This document shows, piece after piece, positions 6,853 through 15,085 of a stretch of 17,157 nt of DNA (position 1 is the first letter of the stretch; every line of letters starts with the position of its first letter). The DNA lies in assembly GCA_905236735.1 (NCBI GenBank), contig CAJOOU010000037.1, positions 1-17,157 of the forward strand, given 5' to 3'. The translations under genes were made by a program, and so were the position numbers. The stretch comes from an uncultured Eubacterium sp. GTDB lineage: Bacteria > Bacillota > Clostridia > Lachnospirales > Lachnospiraceae. Below the pieces are notes generated by a model. That model was given only the letters and a program-made list of their open reading frames with translations, did not search any database and was not told where the DNA came from.

Positions 6853-8864
6853 AATTTTTCCCTGATTAAAAGAAGATAGCCGTATTCAGGTAAAATATGA
6901 TAGATTCCGGGCTCATCATAGTCATCCAATGCTCCAAGCGCATAGTAATAGGTCTCATTAAGTGACTGGTCTAAATAAACTATTTCAAAACCGTCTTCAC
7001 ATTCATAATCATATACTTCTGCACTTCTGTTTACCATACAGACAAGGCAGTATTTTTCATTTTCCCTGCTAAATCCAAAAACCCCGTTTTCGGCTTCAAT
7101 TATTTTATAATCCGTCCCGTAAAATGCTTCCCTGTGAGATTTTCTAAAATTACCGAGCTGGGTATACCAGCTTAAAAGGTCTTTGTTTTCCCGTCCCCAT
7201 GGGTAGGTCCTTCTGTTAAAAGGATCTTCAAATCCTTCCATTCCCACTTCATCCGCATAATATATACAGGGCACTCCCGGAAGCATCATCTGCAAAAGAG
7301 AGGCAAGTTTTAAAAGACAGATACCTTTTTTAAGTTCTTCAAAGGTAAGCTGCTGGAAAGCCTTGTCCTCACGGGATGACAGCCCCAGATTTTCCGCAGC
7401 AAGAGCGGTGAGTATACGCATTGAATCATGTGTGCCCAAAGGATTCATTAAAGCATCAAGAACCTCCGGCGGATAGTTTGAAACTATCTCATCAGTTACT
7501 GTTGCAAGAGCAAAAGAATTCCTGTTTCTTATAAAATCAATAATCCCGTTTTTCCATGGATAATTCATCACGGAATCAAGTTCACTGCCCCAGAAATACT
7601 CTCTTCTTGCGCTATATGCCACCTTATTGGAAGCATCTTCCCATACCTCTCCCAAGACAACAGCATCGTTTTTTTCGGTTTTGGCCGCACTGCTAAGCAT
7701 CTTAACCAGATTGTCCGGTATCTCATCCACAACATCAAGCCTCCAGCCTCTCGCCCCGAGCCTTATATATTTTCTAATAATACCGTCCTCGCCAAACAGA
7801 TAGCTGCTGTGTTTTTCGCACTGTTTATTTACTGTCGGGAGAGTTCCTATCCCCCACCAGCTGCCATACTCATCAGGCCACTTTGAAAAATAATACCAGT
7901 CGTAATACTCCGAATCCTTCGATTGATAGGCTCCTACGCTGTCATAGGTATTATAGGCATTAAAATATTTGCTGTCTGAGCCCGTATGATTAAATACACC
8001 GTCTAAAATCACGGAAATTCCTCTTTCTTTGGCCGCAGCGCAAAGATTTTTAAAATCCTCCTCAGTCCCAAACATTGCATCAATTTTTTCATAGTCACCC
8101 GTATCATATTTATGGGAGGAATAAGCCTCAAATATGGGAGAAAGATAAAGGCAGGTAACGCCAAGTGCTTCAAAATACTCCAGTTTTTCCATAATACCTT
8201 CCAAGGTACCTCCGAAAAAATCATTGTTTAATATCTCCCTGTGGATATCCGCCTGCCATATCGGCTGAGCATCCCATTTGTCCCTGAGTATGACGGCTCG
8301 TTTTCTTTGATTGTCAAAGTCTTCTCCGAAACCTTTTATGTCGTATCTCGATTTTATCCGGTCATTTTCAACTGCCTTTTTGGTATATTCAAGTTCTTTA
8401 TTGTTCTCTCCCCTGTAAAATCTGTCTACAAAAACATGGTAAAAAAGACCTCCATACAAAAACTGCGGCGGCTCATACTCTCTTTCATAAACGGTGAGCT
8501 GGAAAAATCCGGCATTATCAGAGTCGAGATAAACAAAGGGGCCTCTTTTATTTGTAAACTGTATCCAATGATGTTTGTAAACTTCAATATAGAAAAAATA
8601 CAGTCCGACAACAGATGTATCTATATCTGCCGCATACACATCACATCCGTTTTCGAGTCCTTTCCATTCCATGAAAATACAGCTGAAATCCTCGCAAATA
8701 TCATTTCTAAAATATAGTTTTGCATCTAAAGCAGCCTCTGCCCTTGAAATAACTATTTCAACGGCAAAGGCCTCTCCTCTTTTAACACTTCCTCTTTTTT
8801 CCCCGATACTGCGCCCGTCAGTATAAAGCCTATATCGGTTTGATTTTCCAGATTTCATTTGCAT
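6849..8864 (-). CDS. Glycoside hydrolase family 13 alpha-glucan hydrolase, neopullulanase/amylase-like, cytoplasmic
   Basis: A 671-residue GH13 enzyme. Residues about 1-130 form a beta-rich N-terminal domain like those preceding neopullulanase and cyclomaltodextrinase barrels. The (beta/alpha)8 barrel begins at GGLFYHVFVDRFYRG (138-152). Conserved regions are DGVFNHTG (288-295), GWRLDVVDE (373-381, nucleophile D377), GEVWED (405-410, acid/base E406) and LGTHD (476-480, D480). A beta-sandwich tail follows from about 580. There is no signal peptide, so it should act on glycogen- or starch-derived maltodextrins in the cytoplasm. The ATG at 8864 overlaps glgP by 35 bases; the ATG two codons later (8858) is an equal candidate, and neither has a strong ribosome site. 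It overlaps proB by 4 bases. Exact specificity (alpha-1,4, alpha-1,6 or transfer) cannot be read from sequence. Confidence 0.9.
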   Translation of the reverse strand: MQMKSGKSNRYRLYTDGRSIGEKRGSVKRGEAFAVEIVISRAEAALDAKLYFRNDICEDFSCIFMEWKGLENGCDVYAADIDTSVVGLYFFYIEVYKHHWIQFTNKRGPFVYLDSDNAGFFQLTVYEREYEPPQFLYGGLFYHVFVDRFYRGENNKELEYTKKAVENDRIKSRYDIKGFGEDFDNQRKRAVILRDKWDAQPIWQADIHREILNNDFFGGTLEGIMEKLEYFEALGVTCLYLSPIFEAYSSHKYDTGDYEKIDAMFGTEEDFKNLCAAAKERGISVILDGVFNHTGSDSKYFNAYNTYDSVGAYQSKDSEYYDWYYFSKWPDEYGSWWGIGTLPTVNKQCEKHSSYLFGEDGIIRKYIRLGARGWRLDVVDEIPDNLVKMLSSAAKTEKNDAVVLGEVWEDASNKVAYSARREYFWGSELDSVMNYPWKNGIIDFIRNRNSFALATVTDEIVSNYPPEVLDALMNPLGTHDSMRILTALAAENLGLSSREDKAFQQLTFEELKKGICLLKLASLLQMMLPGVPCIYYADEVGMEGFEDPFNRRTYPWGRENKDLLSWYTQLGNFRKSHREAFYGTDYKIIEAENGVFGFSRENEKYCLVCMVNRSAEVYDYECEDGFEIVYLDQSLNETYYYALGALDDYDEPGIYHILPEYGYLLLIREKL

Positions 8865-11253
8865 ATTCTTTTATTGCCCTGTCGGATGTAAAAGCTGCGG
8901 CTCCCGCAATATTTACAAGTGACTTTTCGTTCCAGGATTTTCTGCTCATATAGTCTTCCGTCATATTCCGATATGTCCTGATATAGTCAGAGTAATCGGC
9001 CAACGCCATATAAGGATCTGCTTCTTTGCCGTCTCCAAATAAAAGGTATCTGTAAATATGTGAAAAATTATTTCCTCCGATTTCACCGTTAAGTAAATCA
9101 AGCGCTCCTTTAAGCATCTCATTTTCCTGATAGAATTTATAAGGATTGTATCCGTTTCTTAAGGTTTCATTTACATCATCCTCATTCATACCGAAAATAT
9201 AAATATTGTCCCTGCCGACTTTCTCCGCCATCTCAACATTTGCTCCGTCAAGAGTACCTATGGTCACAGCTCCGTTTATCATCAGTTTCATATTTCCGGT
9301 ACCGGAGGCCTCCTTGCCTGCCAGAGATATCTGCTCTGATATATCTGCCGCGGGCATGATTTTTTCGGCAACGCTTACCGAGTAATTTTCCATAAACACA
9401 ATCTTTATCTTTTCGGAAATTCTGGGGTCTTTGTCAATTTCCTCGCCAAGAGAAACTATAAGCTTTATTATCTGCTTTGCCATATCATATCCGGCAGCTG
9501 CCTTTGCTCCGAAAATAAAGGTCTGAGGTATAAATTCCGCCTCGGGATTATTTTTTATAGTATTATAAAATGTCAGTATTTTAATGACATTTAACAGCTG
9601 CCTTTTATATTCATGAAGCCTTTTGACCTGTACATCAAAAATTGATGTAGGATCAATACTTACCCCTGTACTTTTGTATATATAGGATGCGAGATTCTTT
9701 TTGTTTTCAAGTTTTATCTCTCCTAGTCTGTGCAGTACCCCTTCGTCTTTTACAAACCTGCCAAAGTCACGCAGTTTGTCTCCGTCTTTTTTATATCCCG
9801 TACCTATACACTCATCAATAAGCGAGGTAAGAAGGGGGTTGGACTGACACAGCCATCTCCTGTATGCAATACCGTTTGTTACATTGGTAAACTTACCGGG
9901 CTCATCCTCGTAAAAATCTTTAAATACCCTGTTTTTCAGTATTTCAGAATGCATTGCCGACACGCCGTTTACCTTATGGGAGCCGATAACCGAAAGATTT
10001 GCCATCCTTACCGAGTCATAGGAAATGACCGACATTCTCTCACATCTCCCCCAATCATCCGGGAATTTATTCCAGATATGCTCACAGAACCTCCTGTTAA
10101 TCTCCTGCATTATCTGATGTATTCTCGGAAGGAGCCTCTGAATCAGTTCCTCAGGCCACACCTCAAGAGCTTCGGCAAGTACAGTGTGATTCGTATATGA
10201 TACGCTGTTTCTTACAATCTCAAACGCCTCATCCCACTCATAATCGTAGATATCCATAAATATCCTCATAAGCTCCGGAATTATCATGGCCGGATGGGTG
10301 TCATTTATATGTATTGCAACCTTATCGGCAAAATTAGAAAGAGAGTCATAGTGATCGAGATGACTTTTTATCATATCCTGAGCAGAAGCCGACACAAGCA
10401 GATACTGCTGCTGGAGCCTTAATGATTTGCCTTCCATGGTATAGTCCGCCGGATAAAGTACCTTGCCTATCACATCCGCATTTATACCCTTTTGCATTGC
10501 CGTAAGATAATTACCGCTTGCAAAGGAATTCATATCAAATTTGGTTACTGCCCTCGGCCGCCATGTCCTGAGTATGCTGATACCTTTGGATTTGGCTCCG
10601 GAAATACAGATGTCATAAGGTACTGCGTCAACGGAATCATAGTTGACAAGTTCCACCTTTAGTCCGTCTTCAGTCCATTTTTCCTGCAGCTGTCCTCCGA
10701 ATTTAACCTGAAAAACCCTGTCAGTTCTCGGGTTGAGCCAGACCTCTCCGCTTTTCAGCCACATATCGGGCAGTTCAACCTGCCAGCCTTCAACTATCTT
10801 CTGTCTGAAAAGTCCGTACTCGTATCTGAGACAGTATCCCATTGCGGGATAGTCAAGTGAAGCCAAAGAATCCATAAAACAGGCAGCAAGTCTGCCAAGT
10901 CCTCCGTTTCCAAGGCCCGCATCTTCTTCCCTTCTGTATATATCCTCAATACTTCTTCCGAATCTTTTAAATACTCTTTCGTACCCTTCCATAAGTCCGA
11001 GATTGTAAAGATTGTTTTTAAGCGACCTGCCAAGGAGAAATTCCATACAAAGATAATAAACCCTTTTTTTCTTACCCGTATGTACCTCATGAGCCGCAGC
11101 CTGCCTCATTTCAAGCATTTCATCATTTATAATGACAGAAACGGCCTGATAAAGCTGCTCGTCTGATGCGTTGTCAATATCAACGGAATAGAGCTTTGCA
11201 AGCGCCTTTTTTATCTTTGTTTCTATTTCCTTATCATTTGTTTTTCTAAGCAA
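8830..11253 (-). CDS. glgP: Glycogen/starch/maltodextrin phosphorylase
   Basis: A GT35 enzyme that releases glucose-1-phosphate from non-reducing ends of alpha-1,4-glucans using phosphate and PLP. The 807 residues cover the full family length. Seen are the glycine-rich segment DAGLGNGGLGRLAACFMDSL (111-130), AIHINDTHPA (313-322), the VKRLHEYKRQLLN segment (543-555), MENYSVSVAEKIMPAADISE (621-640) and the PLP site EASGTGNMKLMINGA (648-662, Schiff-base Lys K656). The start codon is TTG at 11253, 7 bases after AAAGGGGG; no ATG is near. It follows glgA by 14 bases and overlaps the GH13 gene at its 3' end. A maltodextrin phosphorylase (MalP) role is possible on sequence alone, but the glg neighbourhood favours glycogen breakdown. 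Confidence 0.96.
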   Translation of the reverse strand: MLRKTNDKEIETKIKKALAKLYSVDIDNASDEQLYQAVSVIINDEMLEMRQAAAHEVHTGKKKRVYYLCMEFLLGRSLKNNLYNLGLMEGYERVFKRFGRSIEDIYRREEDAGLGNGGLGRLAACFMDSLASLDYPAMGYCLRYEYGLFRQKIVEGWQVELPDMWLKSGEVWLNPRTDRVFQVKFGGQLQEKWTEDGLKVELVNYDSVDAVPYDICISGAKSKGISILRTWRPRAVTKFDMNSFASGNYLTAMQKGINADVIGKVLYPADYTMEGKSLRLQQQYLLVSASAQDMIKSHLDHYDSLSNFADKVAIHINDTHPAMIIPELMRIFMDIYDYEWDEAFEIVRNSVSYTNHTVLAEALEVWPEELIQRLLPRIHQIMQEINRRFCEHIWNKFPDDWGRCERMSVISYDSVRMANLSVIGSHKVNGVSAMHSEILKNRVFKDFYEDEPGKFTNVTNGIAYRRWLCQSNPLLTSLIDECIGTGYKKDGDKLRDFGRFVKDEGVLHRLGEIKLENKKNLASYIYKSTGVSIDPTSIFDVQVKRLHEYKRQLLNVIKILTFYNTIKNNPEAEFIPQTFIFGAKAAAGYDMAKQIIKLIVSLGEEIDKDPRISEKIKIVFMENYSVSVAEKIMPAADISEQISLAGKEASGTGNMKLMINGAVTIGTLDGANVEMAEKVGRDNIYIFGMNEDDVNETLRNGYNPYKFYQENEMLKGALDLLNGEIGGNNFSHIYRYLLFGDGKEADPYMALADYSDYIRTYRNMTEDYMSRKSWNEKSLVNIAGAAAFTSDRAIKEYANEIWKIKPI

Positions 11254-11260
11254 TGGTTTG

Positions 11261-11268
11261 CCCCCTTT
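11261..11268 (-). promoter_or_regulatory. Ribosome-binding site for the TTG start of glgP
   Basis: AAAGGGGG lies 7 bases before the TTG at 11253 and overlaps the last base of the glgA stop region. No ATG or GTG at suitable distance gives a full-length phosphorylase, so this site decides the start. Confidence 0.75.
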
Positions 11269-12731
11269 TATCCCAAAAGTTCATCATACATCTTCGCATA
11301 TACACCGGCTGATTTCTTCCAGCTGAAATCAAGACCCATAATATATTTGACAAGAGCCTGCCACTGGCGTTTTTTATCATAGAGTTTTAAACCTCTGATA
11401 ATTGCATCATATAAATCAGCCTGGTCTTTTGTGGCAAATGTAAAACCGTTTCCCTCTCCTGTAGAGCAGTCCTTTATCGTATCCTTAAGTCCCCCCGTCT
11501 CTCTTACTACCGGCACTGTTCCATACTTGCAGGCAATCATCTGTGAAAGTCCGCAGGGTTCCGACATTGACGGCATAAGAAACATATCCGCTCCGGCATA
11601 TACTTCGTGCGAGAGTTTGGTATCAAACCTTATATGGGCTGCCACCCTGCCCTGATATCTCCATGCCAGCCATTTAAAGAAGTCCTCGTAGTATTTGTCT
11701 CCGGTACCGAGCACAACAAACTGTACCCGTTTTTCCATTACACCGCCTATGCACTGTCTGATAAGTTCAACACCCTTCATATCCACAAGCCTTGATACAA
11801 GGGCTATAACTGTAGCATCAGGGTCCTTTTCAAGACCGGAAATCTCCTGAAGATGTTCCTTACAAAGCGCTTTCCCTTTTAAATCATCAGCAGAATACTT
11901 CGCTGTTATAAATTCGTCTTTTTCAGGATCGTAAAAAGAAGTATTTATACCGTTTAATATACCCCTTATTTTGAAAGAATTCTTTCTTATTATCTCATCG
12001 AGACCATAAGAAAATTCAGGGCTCTGAAGCTCTTTCGCATAAGTCTCGCTTACGGTATTTACAATGCTGCTTGTCTCAATGGCTCCCTTTAAAAGATTTA
12101 TGCAACCGTTAAATTCCAGTGCATCTCCGGCCTCAGGCGGCAGTCCGAAAAGGTCTCCCATAATTTCAAGGCCGTACTGCCCCTGATAGGCAATATTATG
12201 AATGGTAAATACGCTCTTAAACGAATAGTGGAACTCATAGTAGTTATAAACCGGCACAAGAGCGCTCTGCCAATCGTTGGCATGGACAATATCGGGATAA
12301 AAGTCTATTTCGCTCATCATCTGCATAATTGCTCTCGAAAAATAAGCGAATCTTTCGCCATCATCATAAAACCCGTAAAGGCCGCCTCGCCTGAAGTAGA
12401 ATTCATTGTCTATAAAATAATAAGTTACCCCCTCTTTTTTAAGTTCAAACAATCCACAATACTGATGCCTCCACGAAAGATTTACATAAAAGTATTTTAT
12501 AAACTTCATCTTTTTTCGCCATTCGTCTGATACCTGGTCATACAAAGGCACCACAACCCTGACATCATACTTTCTTTTTTTGGCCAGAGCTACCGGCAGA
12601 GACCCCATCACCTCTCCAAGTCCTCCGCTGCCCGAAAAAGGCGCCGCCTCAGAAGCACAGAAAAGTATTGATTTTTTAATTTTTTTTGTCTCTTTTTCTT
12701 TTGTCTCTTTCTCTTTTGTCTTCTTAGTCAC
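11268..12731 (-). CDS. glgA: Glycogen synthase (GT5)
   Basis: Transfers glucose, probably from ADP-glucose made by the adjacent GlgC/GlgD, to the growing alpha-1,4-glucan. It has 487 residues with a GT-B fold. The N-terminal Rossmann half begins SILFCASEAAPF (21-32); VHANDWQSAL (149-158) and FTIHNIAYQG (175-184) follow. The C-terminal half has SRLVDMKG (313-320), VLGTGDKYYE (340-349), MSEPCGLSQM (389-398) and RETGGLKDT (410-418). The N-terminal K-x-G-G-L donor motif is changed: the sequence is SGSGGLGEV (33-41), so glycine G34 replaces the usual lysine. An 18-residue Lys/Glu/Thr-rich tail with a five-residue repeat precedes the core. Translation starts at GTG, 6 bases after a perfect GGAGGAT site. 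It follows glgD by 19 bases. Confidence 0.94.
   Translation of the reverse strand: MTKKTKEKETKEKETKKIKKSILFCASEAAPFSGSGGLGEVMGSLPVALAKKRKYDVRVVVPLYDQVSDEWRKKMKFIKYFYVNLSWRHQYCGLFELKKEGVTYYFIDNEFYFRRGGLYGFYDDGERFAYFSRAIMQMMSEIDFYPDIVHANDWQSALVPVYNYYEFHYSFKSVFTIHNIAYQGQYGLEIMGDLFGLPPEAGDALEFNGCINLLKGAIETSSIVNTVSETYAKELQSPEFSYGLDEIIRKNSFKIRGILNGINTSFYDPEKDEFITAKYSADDLKGKALCKEHLQEISGLEKDPDATVIALVSRLVDMKGVELIRQCIGGVMEKRVQFVVLGTGDKYYEDFFKWLAWRYQGRVAAHIRFDTKLSHEVYAGADMFLMPSMSEPCGLSQMIACKYGTVPVVRETGGLKDTIKDCSTGEGNGFTFATKDQADLYDAIIRGLKLYDKKRQWQALVKYIMGLDFSWKKSAGVYAKMYDELLG
12675..12719 (-). repeat. Tandem 15-base repeat coding for TKEKE units in GlgA
   Basis: Three consecutive 15-base units encode TKEKE, TKEKE and the diverged TKKIK at residues 5-19 of GlgA. 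The first two differ by one silent base (GAG/GAA in the third codon). The unit length is a multiple of three, so gain or loss of a copy keeps the reading frame. The third unit includes a run of eight A residues on the coding strand. Confidence 0.8.
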
Positions 12732-12737
12732 TTACCT

Positions 12738-12744
12738 ATCCTCC
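12738..12744 (-). promoter_or_regulatory. Strong ribosome-binding site for the GTG start of glgA
   Basis: GGAGGAT ends 6 bases before the GTG at 12731. It shows that the repetitive N-terminal tail is translated, as no other start codon occurs before the conserved core. Confidence 0.8.
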
Positions 12745-12750
12745 GAAAAT

Positions 12751-13869
12751 TTATACCTGTTCGCCGTATGCTATGAAAAATGGATGGGTTTCGCACCCGA
12801 GGAGCTTTCTTCCCTTTGTTATTACCGCCCGTTTTTCGGTAACAACATAGTCAATATCAGCCTTTGGCGCAACAATTGTCTTTTTAAGAAGAATACTGTT
12901 TTTGACCACGGCTCCTTCTCCAACGGTCACTCCCCTTGATATAATGCTGTTAATTACCGTACCATTTATATTGCAGCCGTCTGCAATAATCGAATTAACG
13001 ACCTTTGCATTCGAGCCGTATTTTGTAGGTACAGAGCCTCTTATCCTTGTAACTATGGGCATATCCGGATTTTCCAGTAAAGCCTTCCTTTTTTTATCAT
13101 CGAGAAGCCACATATTCGTTCTGTAATATCCGTACAAAGAATCTATGCCTGCTATAAAACCTTTATATTCAAAAGCCTTCACCTTAAGTTTCGGCATATA
13201 CAAAGGTATAAGTTCCTTTGAAAAGCTCTTAAAATTCTGTTGCTGAGCATCTCTTAACATATCAACCAGAAGTTCTCTTTTCATTATCCAGACATTCATA
13301 CCGAAATTCATCATTCCGAAAAGCTCGTTCGTAACCCTTATTCCGGTCACATTATGCTCGCTGTCTTCTTCAATTATGTGACTGTATCTGTTTATAGAGT
13401 AATCAAAATTATGTTTGGTATACATCACAGTAATATCGGCTCCGCTTTTCTCATGATACTCCAAAGCTTCTTTAAAAGGGAATGTAGCCACAAGGTCGCA
13501 GTCACTCATAAGCACATAGTCCGCCCTCGACTGCTGTATGTATTTAACGGAATTGTATAAGGCTTCGAGTCTGTTGGTATATAATGGACCCGAGCCTGCT
13601 TCAAAATACGGTGCAAGAAAGGTCACGCCTCCGTTGTTTCTGTTCAAATCCCAGTCCTTGCCGCTGCCCACATAGCTCATAAGTGACCTGTATTTGGTCC
13701 TCGTGATTATACCCACATCTTCAATACCGGCATTAACCATACCCGAAAGAGTAAAATCTATAAGTCTGTACCTTGCGCCAAAGGGCACCGATGCTATTGT
13801 CCTGAGTTTTGTAAGTTCAGGTATATTATGATCGTGAATATTCGAAAAACATATTCCCACAGTTGTCAT
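12751..13869 (-). CDS. glgD: Glucose-1-phosphate adenylyltransferase subunit GlgD (catalytically degenerate paralogue)
   Basis: A 372-residue GlgC-like protein with a degenerate nucleotidyltransferase domain (about 1-260) and a left-handed beta-helix C-terminus (about 280-355; hexapeptide pattern in VVNSIIADGCNINGTVINSI and what follows). The glycine-rich GGxGxRL nucleotide loop of true pyrophosphorylases is missing: the N-terminus reads FSNIHDHNIPELTKLRTIAS. The catalytic SGDH region is MSDCD (121-125). This is the standard GlgD picture: in Firmicutes it associates with GlgC and raises or modulates ADP-glucose synthesis with little activity of its own. AGGAGGTG lies 6 bases before the ATG, and the stop codon of glgC is only 3 bases upstream, so the two subunits are probably made in balanced amounts. 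Confidence 0.95.
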   Translation of the reverse strand: MTTVGICFSNIHDHNIPELTKLRTIASVPFGARYRLIDFTLSGMVNAGIEDVGIITRTKYRSLMSYVGSGKDWDLNRNNGGVTFLAPYFEAGSGPLYTNRLEALYNSVKYIQQSRADYVLMSDCDLVATFPFKEALEYHEKSGADITVMYTKHNFDYSINRYSHIIEEDSEHNVTGIRVTNELFGMMNFGMNVWIMKRELLVDMLRDAQQQNFKSFSKELIPLYMPKLKVKAFEYKGFIAGIDSLYGYYRTNMWLLDDKKRKALLENPDMPIVTRIRGSVPTKYGSNAKVVNSIIADGCNINGTVINSIISRGVTVGEGAVVKNSILLKKTIVAPKADIDYVVTEKRAVITKGRKLLGCETHPFFIAYGEQV

Positions 13870-13872
13870 AGC

Positions 13873-15069
13873 CTACACCTCCTCCCCGTCAGAAATAATG
13901 CTTCCTGCTTCTACCGTATGTCCGGCTTTAACCACAGCAGAGTTTCCAAGTACGGTAAGCCTGCTTTTCTTATTATTCTTTTCCATGCCCACAACGGCAT
14001 CTTTTCCGATAATCACATCAGCATCCGTCATTACATAGTTAACGATTGCCTTTTTACCTATATGAGTGTTCGGCATAATTACGCTGTCTTTTATAACAGC
14101 TCCCTTTTCAACCACAACACCTGCGAAAAGAACCGAATTTTCCACATACCCGTTTACCTCACATCCTTCGGCTATTATCGTATTTTTAATTGCTGCGTCC
14201 ATTCCCACATAATGAGGTTTTTTAAATGTATGCCTGTAATATATCTTCCAATCATCATTGTCTATATCAAGGGCAGGGTCATCTCCGAGCATATCCATAT
14301 TGGCCTCCCAGAGCGAAGAAAGAGTTCCGACATCTTTCCAGTATCCTTCAAAGTCATATGCATACATCTTCTTTCCGTCGGAAAGCATTCTCGGTATTAC
14401 ATTTTTGCCAAAATCCTTATCCGAATTTTCATCTGCCTCATCCATTTCCAGATATTCTTTTAAAACCTTATAGGTAAAAATATAAATTCCCATTGAAGCC
14501 TTCGTGCTTTTCGGCTCTTTTGGTTTTTCCTCAAATTCCGTTATGCGGTTTTTCTTATCGGTATTCATAATACCGAATCTTGATGCCTCCTTAAGACTTA
14601 CATTTAAAACCGCAATGGTACAGTCAGCCTTATTGTCCCTGTGGAACTGAAGCATCTTGTTGTAATCCATTGTATAAATATGATCACCTGACAGTATCAG
14701 TACATATTCCGGATTGTAATTTTCAAGGAAATTAATATTCTGATATATGGCATTTGCCGTACCCTTGTACCAGTCGCTCCCTCTCGTCCTCTGGTATGGT
14801 GGCAGAACATGGGCACCTCCGTAGTTTCTGTCCAGGTCCCACGGCTGTCCGGTACCTATATAATCATTTAGTACAAGGGGCTGATACTGGGTAAGAACAC
14901 CCACAGTATCTATCCCCGAATTGACACAGTTAGACAGCGGAAAATCAATGATTCTGTATTTGCCACCAAAATATACTGCCGGTTTTGCTATTGTATTAGT
15001 CAAAGGCACCAGCCTTGAACCCTGTCCTCCCGCAAGAAGCATTGCAACGCATTTTTTTCCTATTGCCAT
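13873..15069 (-). CDS. glgC: Glucose-1-phosphate adenylyltransferase GlgC (ADP-glucose pyrophosphorylase)
   Basis: Makes ADP-glucose and pyrophosphate from ATP and glucose-1-phosphate, the committed step of bacterial glycogen synthesis. The 398 residues have the intact nucleotide loop LLAGGQGSRLVPLT (11-24), GTANAIYQN (103-111), the metal-binding LSGDH motif (D129), the substrate-binding FEEKP (K182) and a C-terminal left-handed beta-helix (about 290-395). I chose the ATG at 15069: GGAGGTG lies 5 bases upstream and the MAIGKKCVAMLLAGG start matches the family. An in-frame TTG at 15162 would add 31 unrelated residues inside glgB. The gene follows glgB by 16 bases and precedes its partner glgD by 3. 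GlgC enzymes are usually allosterically controlled by glycolytic intermediates; which one applies here cannot be seen. Confidence 0.97.
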   Translation of the reverse strand: MAIGKKCVAMLLAGGQGSRLVPLTNTIAKPAVYFGGKYRIIDFPLSNCVNSGIDTVGVLTQYQPLVLNDYIGTGQPWDLDRNYGGAHVLPPYQRTRGSDWYKGTANAIYQNINFLENYNPEYVLILSGDHIYTMDYNKMLQFHRDNKADCTIAVLNVSLKEASRFGIMNTDKKNRITEFEEKPKEPKSTKASMGIYIFTYKVLKEYLEMDEADENSDKDFGKNVIPRMLSDGKKMYAYDFEGYWKDVGTLSSLWEANMDMLGDDPALDIDNDDWKIYYRHTFKKPHYVGMDAAIKNTIIAEGCEVNGYVENSVLFAGVVVEKGAVIKDSVIMPNTHIGKKAIVNYVMTDADVIIGKDAVVGMEKNNKKSRLTVLGNSAVVKAGHTVEAGSIISDGEEV

Positions 15070-15074
15070 AAAAT

Positions 15075-15081
15075 CACCTCC
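15075..15081 (-). promoter_or_regulatory. Ribosome-binding site deciding the glgC start
   Basis: GGAGGTG ends 5 bases before the ATG at 15069, selecting it over the longer in-frame TTG candidate at 15162. Confidence 0.8.
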
Positions 15082-15085
15082 ATCC

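Noticed and set aside
8241..8717. Open frame of 158 codons on the plus strand
   Set aside because: Fully antisense to the GH13 gene, with no ribosome site or recognisable protein pattern.
9730..10200. Open frame of 156 codons on the plus strand
   Set aside because: Fully antisense to glgP, whose motifs run unbroken through the region.
12751..13869. glgD read as a broken or decayed glgC copy (pseudogene)
   Set aside because: The frame is intact with a strong ribosome site, and loss of the glycine-rich loop is the normal feature of GlgD, a conserved partner subunit in Firmicutes.
13828..14463. Long open frame of 211 codons on the plus strand
   Set aside because: It lies antisense to glgC and the end of glgD, which are certain genes. 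Its translation is rich in His, Ser and Ile with no recognisable domain, and it looks like a by-product of the opposite coding strand.
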